Assembly (NCBI RefSeq): GCF_023516715.1
Contig: NZ_JAMGSI010000003.1
Span: 62,001-126,000, forward strand
Direction: 5' to 3'
DNA: 64,000 nucleotides
From: Akkermansia massiliensis
GTDB lineage: Bacteria > Verrucomicrobiota > Verrucomicrobiia > Verrucomicrobiales > Akkermansiaceae
Every line of letters begins with the position of its first letter. Position 1 is the stretch's first letter. The position numbers were made by a program, and so were the translations under genes. This document shows, piece after piece, positions 56,089 through 64,000 of this stretch. The notes below the pieces were generated by a model. It saw nothing but the letters and a program-made list of their open reading frames with translations. It was not told the origin of the DNA and searched no databases.

Positions 56089-57165
56089 TCATCTTTTCCT
56101 AAATATTTCATCCGTACCATTTTCCCCTGCTCTTTCCCAAGCTTCATTCCGGGTTGCCGGCGCCTTTTTCAGCCTCTTCCCCACCTGGCAGACCTCCACA
56201 TGCTGATAGACGAAATAGGCGATAACCAGGGAAACACACAAGGCGATTCCCCAGAATAAAACTGGAGGCCATCCACCCCCCACTTCATTCCCGCATGTTC
56301 CCGCAGCATGCGGAGTACTTCGGCCATGCCCCGCATCACCGGCATGTGGAACAGAAAAAGGGCGTAAGCCATTCCCGCGCCAATCCCCACCCATTTCAGG
56401 AGGGGGCAGGCAGGGACGGCAGGCGGACGCTCCACAGGGAGGCAATGCACAGGGCAAAGATGACGGAAGAAACAACGTACCCCGGGAATGAATAGCTCAG
56501 GGCTCCGATTCCTTCATGGGTGGCGGCAGAAGAAGCCAGCAGCCACGCCGCGCCTGCTCCAATCCAAAACCATCGCCATGGACTCTTCCACCGTTCCATA
56601 TTCCAGGACGCACACCACATCCCCAGCAAAAACTGCCACAGGCGGAAACTCACCTGATAATACAGCCTGCCGTAGTCCATCACGGTGCCGCTCCGGAACG
56701 CAGCAAAAAGAACGCTTGCCGCCAGAAGCCACAGGAACGGCCTTTTCTCGTAATAACGGTAAAGCCACGGAAACAGCGCCAGAAAGGCCATGATGCAGAC
56801 GATGAACCAGACCGCCGCCTTCCCCATCATCTTCCACATCGCAAGTGTTGGCGCGGCTATCAGCAGCCTGACTCCGGCCCACGCCGTCGCCTGCTGGCCT
56901 TCAATAAGAAGAACGGCAAAACCGGCAGTCCAGGCAATCAACAGCACCGGCAGCAGGCGTCAGCCTTTTTCCGGCAATATTCCCCGATGCTTCCTTGTGT
57001 GAAACCTCCGGCGGATCGAACGGCCAGAAAACCGCTCAAGACAAAAAAGCCATCCACAGCCACGCTCCCTCCGCAATTCCATCCCCCGCTGTAATGGAAA
57101 AAGACAACCGTCAGGCACAACAAAATTCTCAGCAGATCCAATCCATAATTCCTGACAGGCAGCAT
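56089..57165 (-). pseudogene. Acyltransferase-3 family membrane protein, broken by frameshifts
   Basis: Three overlapping frames together spell an OafA/YrhL-type acyltransferase-3 protein. Frame 1 from ATG 57165 gives NYGLDLLRILLCLTVVFFHY and DGFFVLSGFLAVRSAGGF. After a shift near 56955-56970, frame 2 continues LLIAWTAGFAVLLIEGQQ to about 56396. After a second shift near 56395-56415, frame 3 gives LLKWVGIGAGMAYALFLFHM. A third shift at a run of six C (56276-56281) leads to FWGIALCVSLVIAYFVYQHV. The shifts at 56395-56415 and 56276-56281 lie at C5 and C6 homopolymers. The protein would O-acylate a surface glycan. Decay, phase variation or sequencing error in homopolymers are all possible. Confidence 0.75.
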
Positions 57166-57524
57166 ATCCGGAAGCCAACGGATAAGCAATCCGTTACAGA
57201 CTGGAGACGGGGAAGCATTCCCCTGTCCACGGGGAGCGGAGCAGTCCTTTGTGGAACTGGAATGCAAACGTCCGCCAGGATGTACCGGCTTTAGGGAAGA
57301 GGGTTCGCTAACGTTCCCTTTCAAATTGAGATGCCGGAGAGGCTTGCGCCGCATCCCGTCCGGGCACGCAGTTCCGAAGGTTTTCCCTTTCCATGCAAAC
57401 GGCTTCCGATAGGCAAGGGGGAGTCATCGCAAGTTTTTCTCCCTTGGAAATACCGCTTGACCACGGATTGCTTATCCGCATCCTTTTCCGGCGTTTTTCC
57501 GTCAGGGCAACACGGAGACAAAAA
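57166..57524. other. Intergenic stretch without a supportable gene
   Basis: About 360 bp between the gpmI terminator and the broken acyltransferase. It should hold the promoter of the latter. Nothing else is recognised. Confidence 0.4.
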
Positions 57525-57559
57525 AATCCGTTTCCAGCCACGCAAGCTGGAAACGGATT
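57525..57559 (-). terminator. Terminator of gpmI
   Basis: 14-bp perfect stem AATCCGTTTCCAGC/GCTGGAAACGGATT, 7-nt loop, followed on the minus strand by TTTTTTTGTCTCC in part of the stem end. Confidence 0.92.
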
Positions 57560-57582
57560 CCAAAGATCAACTGCGGGAACCG

Positions 57583-59127
57583 TTATTTTTTCGGCGTCAC
57601 CAGGGAATGCCCGGACATTTCGGCAGGCTGTTTCAGCCCCATCAGGTTCAGCAGGGTGGGGGCCACGTCCGCCAGAATGCCGTTGGAGAGGTTGACCTGG
57701 TCCTTGTCGTCCGCCACATAAATGAGGTCCACAAGATTGGTGGTATGGGCCGTGTTCGGGGAGCCGTCCTCATTGCGCATGTGTTCGGCATTGCCATGGT
57801 CCGCGGTGATGAGCAGCTTGCCGCCCAGGGCCAGCACCTTCTTCACGCACTTTTCCAGGGCGCTGTCCACCGCTTCGCAGGCGGCGACTCCGGCTTCCAC
57901 AAATCCGGTATGGCCCACCATGTCCCCGTTGGCAAAATTCATGATCACCACGTCGTACTTGTCCACGGCGTCCACAAACTTGTCCGCCACTTCCTCCGCG
58001 CTCATCTGGGGCTTGAGGTCATAAGTGGCCACTTCACGGGGGGAGGGAACCAGAATGCGGTCCTCGCCGGGGAACTGCGTTTCCACGCCTCCGTTAAAGA
58101 AGAAAGTGACGTGGGCGTATTTTTCCGTTTCCGCAATGCGGAGCTGAGTCTTCCCGGCTTCTGACACAATCTGTCCGAAAATGTTGTCCAGCTGCTCCTG
58201 TTCAAAAACGATGGGGGAGGGATACTTGGCATCGTACTCCGTCAGCGTCACATAATGAACCCTGGGCGTCACTTCACGGTCAAAGCCGTCAAACCCGGGA
58301 TACAGGAAGGCATCGCTCATCTGGCGGGCGCGGTCCGCACGGAAGTTGAAGAAAAACACCACGTCATTATCGCGCACGCGCTGTTCGTTGCCGTAGGCAA
58401 AAATGCCGGGCTTCAGGAATTCATCCGTCTCGCCCTTGGCGTAGCACTGTTCCACATATTCGGAGGGGGAACAGGTGCACTGTTCGCCGCGGCCCAGCAC
58501 GATGGCGTCCCATGCCAGCTTGTTGCGGTCCCAGCGCTTGTCGCGGTCCATCGCATAGAAGCGGCCGATAACCGTGGCGATTTTCGCGCCGTAAGGCTTG
58601 ATGGCTTCTTCCAGTTGGCGCATGAATCCGGCCCCGCTGGTGAGGGAACAGTCACGGCCGTCCGTGATGGCATGGATGCAGATGTCGCGCACGCCCGCTT
58701 CATAGGCGTATTTGACGATGCCTACCAAATGGTTGATATGGCTGTGCACGCCGCCGTCGCTCACCAGGCCGAGCAGGTGCAGGCGGGAGCCGGCGGCCTG
58801 GGAAAAAGCGGTCTTCAGCACGGAATTTTCACCCATGGAGCCGTCCTTGATGGCGTTGTCCACCCGGCAAAGATCCTGGAAAACCACGCGGCCAGCGCCC
58901 AGGTTCAGGTGCCCCACTTCGGAGTTGCCCATCTGCCCGTCCGGAAGGCCCACGTCCTCCCCGGAAGCGCCCAGCAGGCTGTGGGGATAGTTGGCCAGGA
59001 GGTAATCAGTAAAGGGGGTATCAGCCAGAACAGTGGCGTCACCGTACTCTTTCGCGACATCAGGCCCCAACGGATTGCGGCCCCAGCCGTCGCGAATGAC
59101 AAGAACGACAGGCTTTTTAGAAGACAT
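57583..59127 (-). CDS. gpmI: 2,3-bisphosphoglycerate-independent phosphoglycerate mutase
   Basis: 514 aa, normal length. It interconverts 3- and 2-phosphoglycerate in glycolysis with two Mn ions. VLVIRDGWG (D13, metal), the phosphoserine S69 in PDGQMGNSEVGHLNLGAG, HAITDGRDC, and the later metal site ITADHGNAEHM are all present. It follows the hotdog thioesterase gene by 5 nt. Confidence 0.97.
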   Translation of the reverse strand: MSSKKPVVLVIRDGWGRNPLGPDVAKEYGDATVLADTPFTDYLLANYPHSLLGASGEDVGLPDGQMGNSEVGHLNLGAGRVVFQDLCRVDNAIKDGSMGENSVLKTAFSQAAGSRLHLLGLVSDGGVHSHINHLVGIVKYAYEAGVRDICIHAITDGRDCSLTSGAGFMRQLEEAIKPYGAKIATVIGRFYAMDRDKRWDRNKLAWDAIVLGRGEQCTCSPSEYVEQCYAKGETDEFLKPGIFAYGNEQRVRDNDVVFFFNFRADRARQMSDAFLYPGFDGFDREVTPRVHYVTLTEYDAKYPSPIVFEQEQLDNIFGQIVSEAGKTQLRIAETEKYAHVTFFFNGGVETQFPGEDRILVPSPREVATYDLKPQMSAEEVADKFVDAVDKYDVVIMNFANGDMVGHTGFVEAGVAACEAVDSALEKCVKKVLALGGKLLITADHGNAEHMRNEDGSPNTAHTTNLVDLIYVADDKDQVNLSNGILADVAPTLLNLMGLKQPAEMSGHSLVTPKK

Positions 59128-59132
59128 GGGCC

Positions 59133-59564
59133 TTATTTACAGGCATCCCCTCCTTTTGAAAAGCCTGAAATCAGGCATTCCTTCTCCGACTCTGAAATAG
59201 CCTGCGGTTTCCCCCCCTTCCCCACGCGGACAACTACATACCTTCCACTCATGACCGGATGCTCCGAATGGAACACCGCAAACTTCCATTCCAGCGAACT
59301 GGTTCCCACCGCTCCCAGGCTCAATTCAATGCTCAACCAGTCGCCCAGACCGGCGGAACTGGCGTAATCCACCTCCACATGCACGCGGGGCCAGCCGCAA
59401 TCGGGGGAAAGAACCTCCAGCCCCTGGGAACGCAGGTACTCGTGCTCCACCTCCTCTACCAGGCACAGCAGCCGGGTGAAATGAGCCACGCCGGAGGCGT
59501 CCGTATCGTGAAAGGCTACCTGGCGTGTTCTGACAAAGGGGATGCAGGGAAGTTCTTCAGGCAT
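59133..59564 (-). CDS. Hotdog-fold acyl-CoA thioesterase, YbgC-like
   Basis: 143 aa from ATG 59564; an upstream extension to 59618 has no homology. The 4HBT signature FVRTRQVAFHDTDASGVAHF (Asp of H-D-T-D as catalytic base) is followed by EYLRSQGLEVLSPDCGWPRV and VEVDYASSAGLGDWLSIE, the standard hotdog layout. It hydrolyses short acyl-CoA or acyl-ACP thioesters; in E. coli YbgC sits with tol genes, but here it pairs with gpmI. Confidence 0.85.
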   Translation of the reverse strand: MPEELPCIPFVRTRQVAFHDTDASGVAHFTRLLCLVEEVEHEYLRSQGLEVLSPDCGWPRVHVEVDYASSAGLGDWLSIELSLGAVGTSSLEWKFAVFHSEHPVMSGRYVVVRVGKGGKPQAISESEKECLISGFSKGGDACK

Positions 59565-59690
59565 GCCTTCATCCTGCCTCCTTTCCCGGAAGCATGTCCA
59601 GCCGCAAATGCGTGACAATATGTCACATCAGCTTGATTTGTGACATCCCTCTCTTTATATATAGGGGCGAGCCCGGACGGAAACGCCGCC

Positions 59691-60842
59691 ATGAAGAAAG
59701 ACACCATCGATAAGCTGATCGGCCGCATTGACCATATCAAGGAAGAGGACCTCCAGCGTTTCTTTGTAAAGCTGGCGGAACAGCAGGGTTTTTTCCAGCA
59801 GGTGTTTGAAGCCATCCAGGAAGGCCTGATCCTGCTGGACAGCAAGGGAAAAATCCTGTTTGTCAACCAGGCCGCCCTCAAGCTCCTTGACAAGGAACGC
59901 GGCCAGATCACGCCGGAAGACTTCTGCATCTTCCTGGGCAGGGACTGCACCTGGGACACCATCCAGCAGAGCCGGACCGCCGTTTCCCGGGACGTGGAGA
60001 TTTTTTATCCGGAGCACAAATTCCTGAACATTTTCATCTCCCCCATCGGCGGCAGGAGCCAGGGCCATCTGATCCTGATACGGGATGAAACGCCCCGGCA
60101 GAAGAAAAACGCGGAGAACATCGAGGCGGAACGCCTGAACGCCCTCACGCTGCTGGCCGCGGGGGTGGCCCATGAAATAGGCAACCCCCTCAACTCCATC
60201 GGCCTTCATCTCCAGCTCCTGGCCCGGAAGGCAAAACAACTGCCCGCGGAGTACCGGACGGACATGGAAGAACTGCTGAAAACGGCAGAGAGCGAAACCA
60301 CGCGGCTGGACGTCATTCTGAAACAATTCCTCCAGGCCATCCGCCCCACCAAGCCCATCCGGGAACCCCACAACATTGAAACCATCATCATGGAGGTCCT
60401 GAAACTGCTGGAGCCGGAAATCCGCCAGCGCGGCATCCAGATCAACACGGACCTCCAGCCCAGCCTCCCCATCCTCAGCCTGGACCCCGTCCAGATCAAG
60501 CAGGTCTTCTACAACCTGATCAAAAACGCCTACCAGTCCATCCCGCCGGAGGGAGGCACCATTCTGGTTAAAAGCGGTTATACGGATGACAGCGTGTTCG
60601 TCACCGTGGCGGATACCGGCTGCGGCATTTCCCCGGAAGTCATGGGCAGCATTTACGAACCTTTCCTGACCACCAAATCCACCGGCTCCGGCCTGGGCCT
60701 GCTCATCGTGCGCCGCATCGTGAAGGAACACGGCGGCTCCATCACCCTGGCCAGCCAGCCGGGGCAGGGAACCACCATCACGGTCTTCCTGCCGCGCGTG
60801 GAACGCACCATCAGGCTCCTGCCCTCCTCCATCCCGTCATGA
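59691..60842 (+). CDS. Sensor histidine kinase, NtrB/AtoS type, with PAS domain
   Basis: 383 aa from ATG 59691; the frame opens at GTG 59640, but the extension covers the TATATA-rich promoter area. No membrane segment, so it is cytosolic. PAS domain about 35-135 (FEAIQEGLILLDSKGKILFV), HisKA with phosphoacceptor H161 in GVAHEIGNPLNSIGLHLQ, HATPase with N box NLIKNAYQSIPPEGG, DTGCGIS and GSGLGLLIVRRIVKEHGG. It overlaps the response-regulator gene by 4 nt, so the two form a cognate pair. Signal unknown. Confidence 0.93.
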   Translation: MKKDTIDKLIGRIDHIKEEDLQRFFVKLAEQQGFFQQVFEAIQEGLILLDSKGKILFVNQAALKLLDKERGQITPEDFCIFLGRDCTWDTIQQSRTAVSRDVEIFYPEHKFLNIFISPIGGRSQGHLILIRDETPRQKKNAENIEAERLNALTLLAAGVAHEIGNPLNSIGLHLQLLARKAKQLPAEYRTDMEELLKTAESETTRLDVILKQFLQAIRPTKPIREPHNIETIIMEVLKLLEPEIRQRGIQINTDLQPSLPILSLDPVQIKQVFYNLIKNAYQSIPPEGGTILVKSGYTDDSVFVTVADTGCGISPEVMGSIYEPFLTTKSTGSGLGLLIVRRIVKEHGGSITLASQPGQGTTITVFLPRVERTIRLLPSSIPS

Positions 60843-62242
60843 AGATGCCCGTTCTGCTGATCGTAGATGATGAAAAACCCACGCGCGACGCCCTGCGCAT
60901 GGGCTTTCAGGACGATTACGAAGTGTACACTGCCGCCAATCTTTCCCAGGCCGTCACTCTCCTGCGGGAGGAATCCCCGGACCTGGTCCTGACGGACCTG
61001 CGGCTGGGCGGGGAAAGCGGCATGGACGTGCTGAAAGCCGCGGCTTCTCTGCCCCATCCCCCCCAGAGCATCATGATGACCGCCTACGGATCCGTGGACG
61101 CCGCCGTGGAAGCCATGAAACAGGGCGCGTACGACTTCGTCACAAAGCCCCTGAACCTGGATGCCGTGGAGCTGGTGCTCAAAAGGGCGCTCCATACCCG
61201 GAACCTGGAGACGGCCAACCAGGAGCTCACCACCCGCATCCAGGCGGACTCCGGCCTGCAAAAACTGCTCGGACGGTCCGCCGCCATGGAACACGTGTTC
61301 TCCATCATCCGCCAGGTGGCGCCCAGCAAGACGACGGTGCTGATTGAAGGGGAAAGCGGAACCGGGAAGGAACTGGTGGCCCAGGCCATCCATTCCCTTT
61401 CCGGCAGGCCGGAGAATAAATTCGTGGCCGTCAACTGCGCGGCCCTTTCCCCCCAGTTATTGGAAAGCGAGCTGTTCGGCCATGAAAAAGGCTCCTTCAC
61501 CGGAGCCGGGCAGCGCCGCATCGGCCGCTTTGAACAGGCGGACGGCGGCACCATCTTCCTGGATGAAATCGGGGAAATAGACGCCGGAACGCAGGTCCGC
61601 CTGCTGAGGGTGCTGTCCGAACGGACCATTGAACGCGTAGGCTCCAACACGCCCATTCCGGTGAATGTGCGCATTATTGCCGCCACCAACAAATCACTGA
61701 AGAAACTCGTCCAGGAGGGCAAATTCCGGGAAGACCTCTATTTCCGCCTCAACGTGGTCCACATCCAGATGCCCCCCCTCCGGGACCGGCGAGAGGACGT
61801 GCCCCTGCTCGCCACCGCCTTCCTGAAAGAATTCGCCAGGGAGAACAACAAGGAATTCAAACCCCTTTCCCGGGACGCCCTTGACGCCGTACGGAACTAC
61901 TCCTGGCCCGGAAACGTGCGGGAGCTGCGCACAGCCATGGAGCACGGCGTCGTCATGAGCAACTCCGCCAGCATAGAACTCTCCCATCTCCCACCCCGGC
62001 TGCACGCGCCGCAGCAGCCGGCCGCCCCGGGGAGCATGGCGCAGGAACAATTGGAGGACAATGCCCCCAGCACACAGAATGGGCTTGTCCCGGCAGGGGT
62101 TTTGAATTTATCCTTGCTGGAGCGGAATGCCATCCAACAAGCGCTGGCCCGGTCAAACGGCAACAGAACGGCGGCAGCCCACCTTCTGGGCATCAGCCGC
62201 CGCACCCTTCAACGCAAATTACAAGATATTCAACCTTCATGA
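60839..62242 (+). CDS. Sigma-54-dependent response regulator, NtrC family
   Basis: 467 aa. Receiver domain with D53 (LVLTDLRLGG) and acidic pocket D10-D11; AAA+ domain with Walker A GESGTGKE, the sigma54-contact loop as GSFTGAGQRR (family GAFTGA with Ala to Ser), Walker B GGTIFLDEIGEI and the Arg-finger region; C-terminal Fis-type HTH GNRTAAAHLLGISRRTLQRK. It activates sigma-54 promoters. It overlaps both its neighbours by 4 nt (ATGA). Confidence 0.95.
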   Translation: MKMPVLLIVDDEKPTRDALRMGFQDDYEVYTAANLSQAVTLLREESPDLVLTDLRLGGESGMDVLKAAASLPHPPQSIMMTAYGSVDAAVEAMKQGAYDFVTKPLNLDAVELVLKRALHTRNLETANQELTTRIQADSGLQKLLGRSAAMEHVFSIIRQVAPSKTTVLIEGESGTGKELVAQAIHSLSGRPENKFVAVNCAALSPQLLESELFGHEKGSFTGAGQRRIGRFEQADGGTIFLDEIGEIDAGTQVRLLRVLSERTIERVGSNTPIPVNVRIIAATNKSLKKLVQEGKFREDLYFRLNVVHIQMPPLRDRREDVPLLATAFLKEFARENNKEFKPLSRDALDAVRNYSWPGNVRELRTAMEHGVVMSNSASIELSHLPPRLHAPQQPAAPGSMAQEQLEDNAPSTQNGLVPAGVLNLSLLERNAIQQALARSNGNRTAAAHLLGISRRTLQRKLQDIQPS

Positions 62243-64000
62243 ATGCGCCCACCACGGCATCCCGCACACCGTTTATCATCATCCTCATCCTGCTGCTGGC
62301 GATTACGGGTGTGCAGTACTTTTTCAATTTTAACGGCCTGAACGCCAGCGCCGCCATGGACCAGGCCCAAATCGCCCGGAACGTGGCCAGGGGACAGGGA
62401 ATGGCCACCAACTGGCTGAGACCCATCCAGATGGTCTCCGGGAGCACCCGCGCCGGCCTCAACCCCTTTCTTTCCGACGCCCAGATCCGCGAACAGGAAA
62501 CCATTCTGGCGGGACAGGGGGAATCCCTCGTCAATCCGGAAAAATTCAATCCCTACGCCCTCCGGGACACACGCAACGCCCCTCTGAACATCCTGGTGGA
62601 AGCCGCCGTCTTCAAGGTGGCCGGCGTCCACAAGTTTGACCTGTGGAGCATGACGGGCAGCTCCATGATCTACCTGCCGGACCGCATCGTGGCGGGCATT
62701 TCCTGCATGTTCTTCATCCTGGCTGTCCTGAGCTGCTATTACATCCTCCACCAAATGTTTGATGTCACCATCGCCAGCTTCACCTGCCTGACGATGATTC
62801 TCAGCAACCTCTTCCTGCAATACGCCACCAGCGGCCTCCCGCAGATGATGATGCTCTTCTTCTTTGCCTGGGGCATCCATTTCCTGTCCACGGCCCTGCA
62901 AAACAGGGAGGAGAAGCGTAAATTCCTGATGCCGCTCATTTACAGCTCCATCTGTTTTTCATGCGTCTGCCTCACCGGCTGGATCGGCCTGTGGCCCATG
63001 GCCGGCTTTCTGATTTTCGTGGGCATCCGCTTCAAGCCTCACGGCCTGTACTGCATTCCGGGACTTGTGATCCTGTTCCTCCTCCTGGCCTACCCCGTTT
63101 ACATCAACCGCTCCCTCAGCGGAGGCTTCTTCGGAACGGCCTATTACACCATCTTCACGGGGCTGACCGGCAATGAAGAAATCGCGATGAACTCCCTGGC
63201 CGCCGGGGACATTCCCATCGCCGCCCAGAAAGCCGTCACCTCCATCGTCAACAACATCCTGACGCAGGGCGACCTCCTTTACGAAAACCTCGGGAACCTT
63301 CCCCTGGCCATGGTGTTCCTGCTGGCCCTCCTGCACAAATTCAGAAGGCCGGAAGTCAACCAGGCCAAATGGGGCGTCTTCGCCATGTGGGTGCCCGCCG
63401 TCATCGGCATGGCCCTTTACACCTCCAACAAATCCGGTATTTCCCTGGGACAGATTCAAATCCTCTTCGCCCCCTTCTTCACGGCCTACGGCACGGCCTT
63501 CGTCCTCAACCTGATCGCACGGCACTCCAACAAGGAGGTAGTCCCCATCCTGCGGGGCGGCGTCCTGCTGCTCGCCCTGCTCATCACTTCCCTCCCCCTT
63601 CTGCTCAGCCTTCCCCAGATGGTGCGGGTGGGCATCCTGACGGCCAGCCGCGGCATTCCTGCATGGCCCCCTTATTTCCCCCCGGGCCTCAACCGGGACC
63701 TTCGCGCCCAGACGTCGGAAAAGGATTTCATCCTCACGGACCAGCCGTCCGCCGTCGGCTGGTACGCAGACAGGAAAGCCATCGGACTCCCCAAAATGGT
63801 GGAGCAATTCATGGTGCTGGAACGCATTCTGAAATTCCACGGCGGCAAGGTGGGCAGCATCCTGGTGACTCCCTCATCCACGCTCAACGCGGACCTCCGC
63901 ACCATTGCCGCCTCCTACGGGGAATTCACCCCCCTCGTTCTGGAAGGCACCGTCCTGCTTCAGACGAAGGACAGGAATCCCGTATACCTCTTTGACCACA
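62239..64000 (+). CDS. Polytopic membrane protein, GT-C glycosyltransferase-like, C-terminus beyond the window
   Basis: An uninterrupted frame of 587 codons from ATG 62239 to the window edge. About ten hydrophobic segments (first at about 12-30). The N-terminal periplasmic loop with DQAQIARNVARGQGMATNWL is the pattern of GT-C/ArnT/PMT-like proteins, in which an Asp-rich early loop holds the catalytic residue, and a soluble part follows after residue 500 (DFILTDQPSAVGWYADRKAI). I infer a lipid-linked-sugar transferase; the acceptor is unknown. It overlaps the response-regulator stop by 4 nt, which ties it to the two-component system. Confidence 0.65.
   Translation, partial: MNAPTTASRTPFIIILILLLAITGVQYFFNFNGLNASAAMDQAQIARNVARGQGMATNWLRPIQMVSGSTRAGLNPFLSDAQIREQETILAGQGESLVNPEKFNPYALRDTRNAPLNILVEAAVFKVAGVHKFDLWSMTGSSMIYLPDRIVAGISCMFFILAVLSCYYILHQMFDVTIASFTCLTMILSNLFLQYATSGLPQMMMLFFFAWGIHFLSTALQNREEKRKFLMPLIYSSICFSCVCLTGWIGLWPMAGFLIFVGIRFKPHGLYCIPGLVILFLLLAYPVYINRSLSGGFFGTAYYTIFTGLTGNEEIAMNSLAAGDIPIAAQKAVTSIVNNILTQGDLLYENLGNLPLAMVFLLALLHKFRRPEVNQAKWGVFAMWVPAVIGMALYTSNKSGISLGQIQILFAPFFTAYGTAFVLNLIARHSNKEVVPILRGGVLLLALLITSLPLLLSLPQMVRVGILTASRGIPAWPPYFPPGLNRDLRAQTSEKDFILTDQPSAVGWYADRKAIGLPKMVEQFMVLERILKFHGGKVGSILVTPSSTLNADLRTIAASYGEFTPLVLEGTVLLQTKDRNPVYLFDH

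Overview
The window reads as a chromosomal segment of a Gram-negative, moderately GC-rich bacterium, most likely an Akkermansia-like member of the Verrucomicrobiota. This is inferred from the mix of a secreted discoidin-carrying GH2 beta-galactosidase, an ExbB/ExbD/TonB set, RlpA, SurA and lipoproteins, plus an intact rRNA operon and complete str and S10 ribosomal protein clusters. No database was searched, so the genus is an inference.

Layout. Positions 1-1132 are the right end of an integrated element: an AT-rich stretch, an unrecognised protein running off the left edge, and a 3' fragment of tRNA-Pro(CGG) that looks like an attachment site. Positions 1485-8024 hold a GYF-domain membrane protein, an M23 peptidase and a left-running cluster (SDR-like protein, dapA, dapB, folK, panB, TIM-barrel isomerase) for lysine/peptidoglycan, folate and pantothenate. 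Positions 8248-14023 are one complete left-running rRNA operon (16S, tRNA-Ala, tRNA-Ile, 23S, 5S) with promoter and terminator. Positions 14158-32519 hold a double-thioredoxin-fold secreted protein, two tandem HTH plus ribbon-helix-helix regulators, tRNA-Arg(TCT), and housekeeping genes (ybeY, a PgpH-type HD phosphohydrolase, plsX, rpmF, yceD, a HIT protein, sua5, aroK, rpsP, a LysE exporter, a Xer recombinase, yajC, tgt, trmB, a Nudix-like regulator, rlpA, rnhC).

Positions 32715-45770 hold HU, small lipoproteins, an ExbB-ExbD-TonB operon, a UbiA prenyltransferase, SurA, the beta-galactosidase, valS and a zinc-ribbon membrane protein. Positions 46353-56079 are one left-running ribosomal superoperon: rpsL-rpsG-fusA-rpsJ-rplC-rplD-rplW-rplB-rpsS-[coiled-coil envelope-like gene]-rplV-rpsC-rplP-rpmC-rpsQ-rplN, closed by a terminator straight after rplN. 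Positions 56089-64000 hold a frameshifted acyltransferase, gpmI, a hotdog thioesterase, a sigma-54-type two-component pair and a GT-C-like membrane protein that runs off the right edge.

The most noteworthy signals are: a non-ribosomal gene inside the S10 operon; a Tgt that has lost all four zinc ligands; the tandem HTH-RHH regulators with repeated palindromic operators; the tRNA-Pro attachment scar; and a recurrent arrangement in which sigma70-like -10 boxes end 5-7 nt before the start codon, suggesting frequent leaderless transcription.
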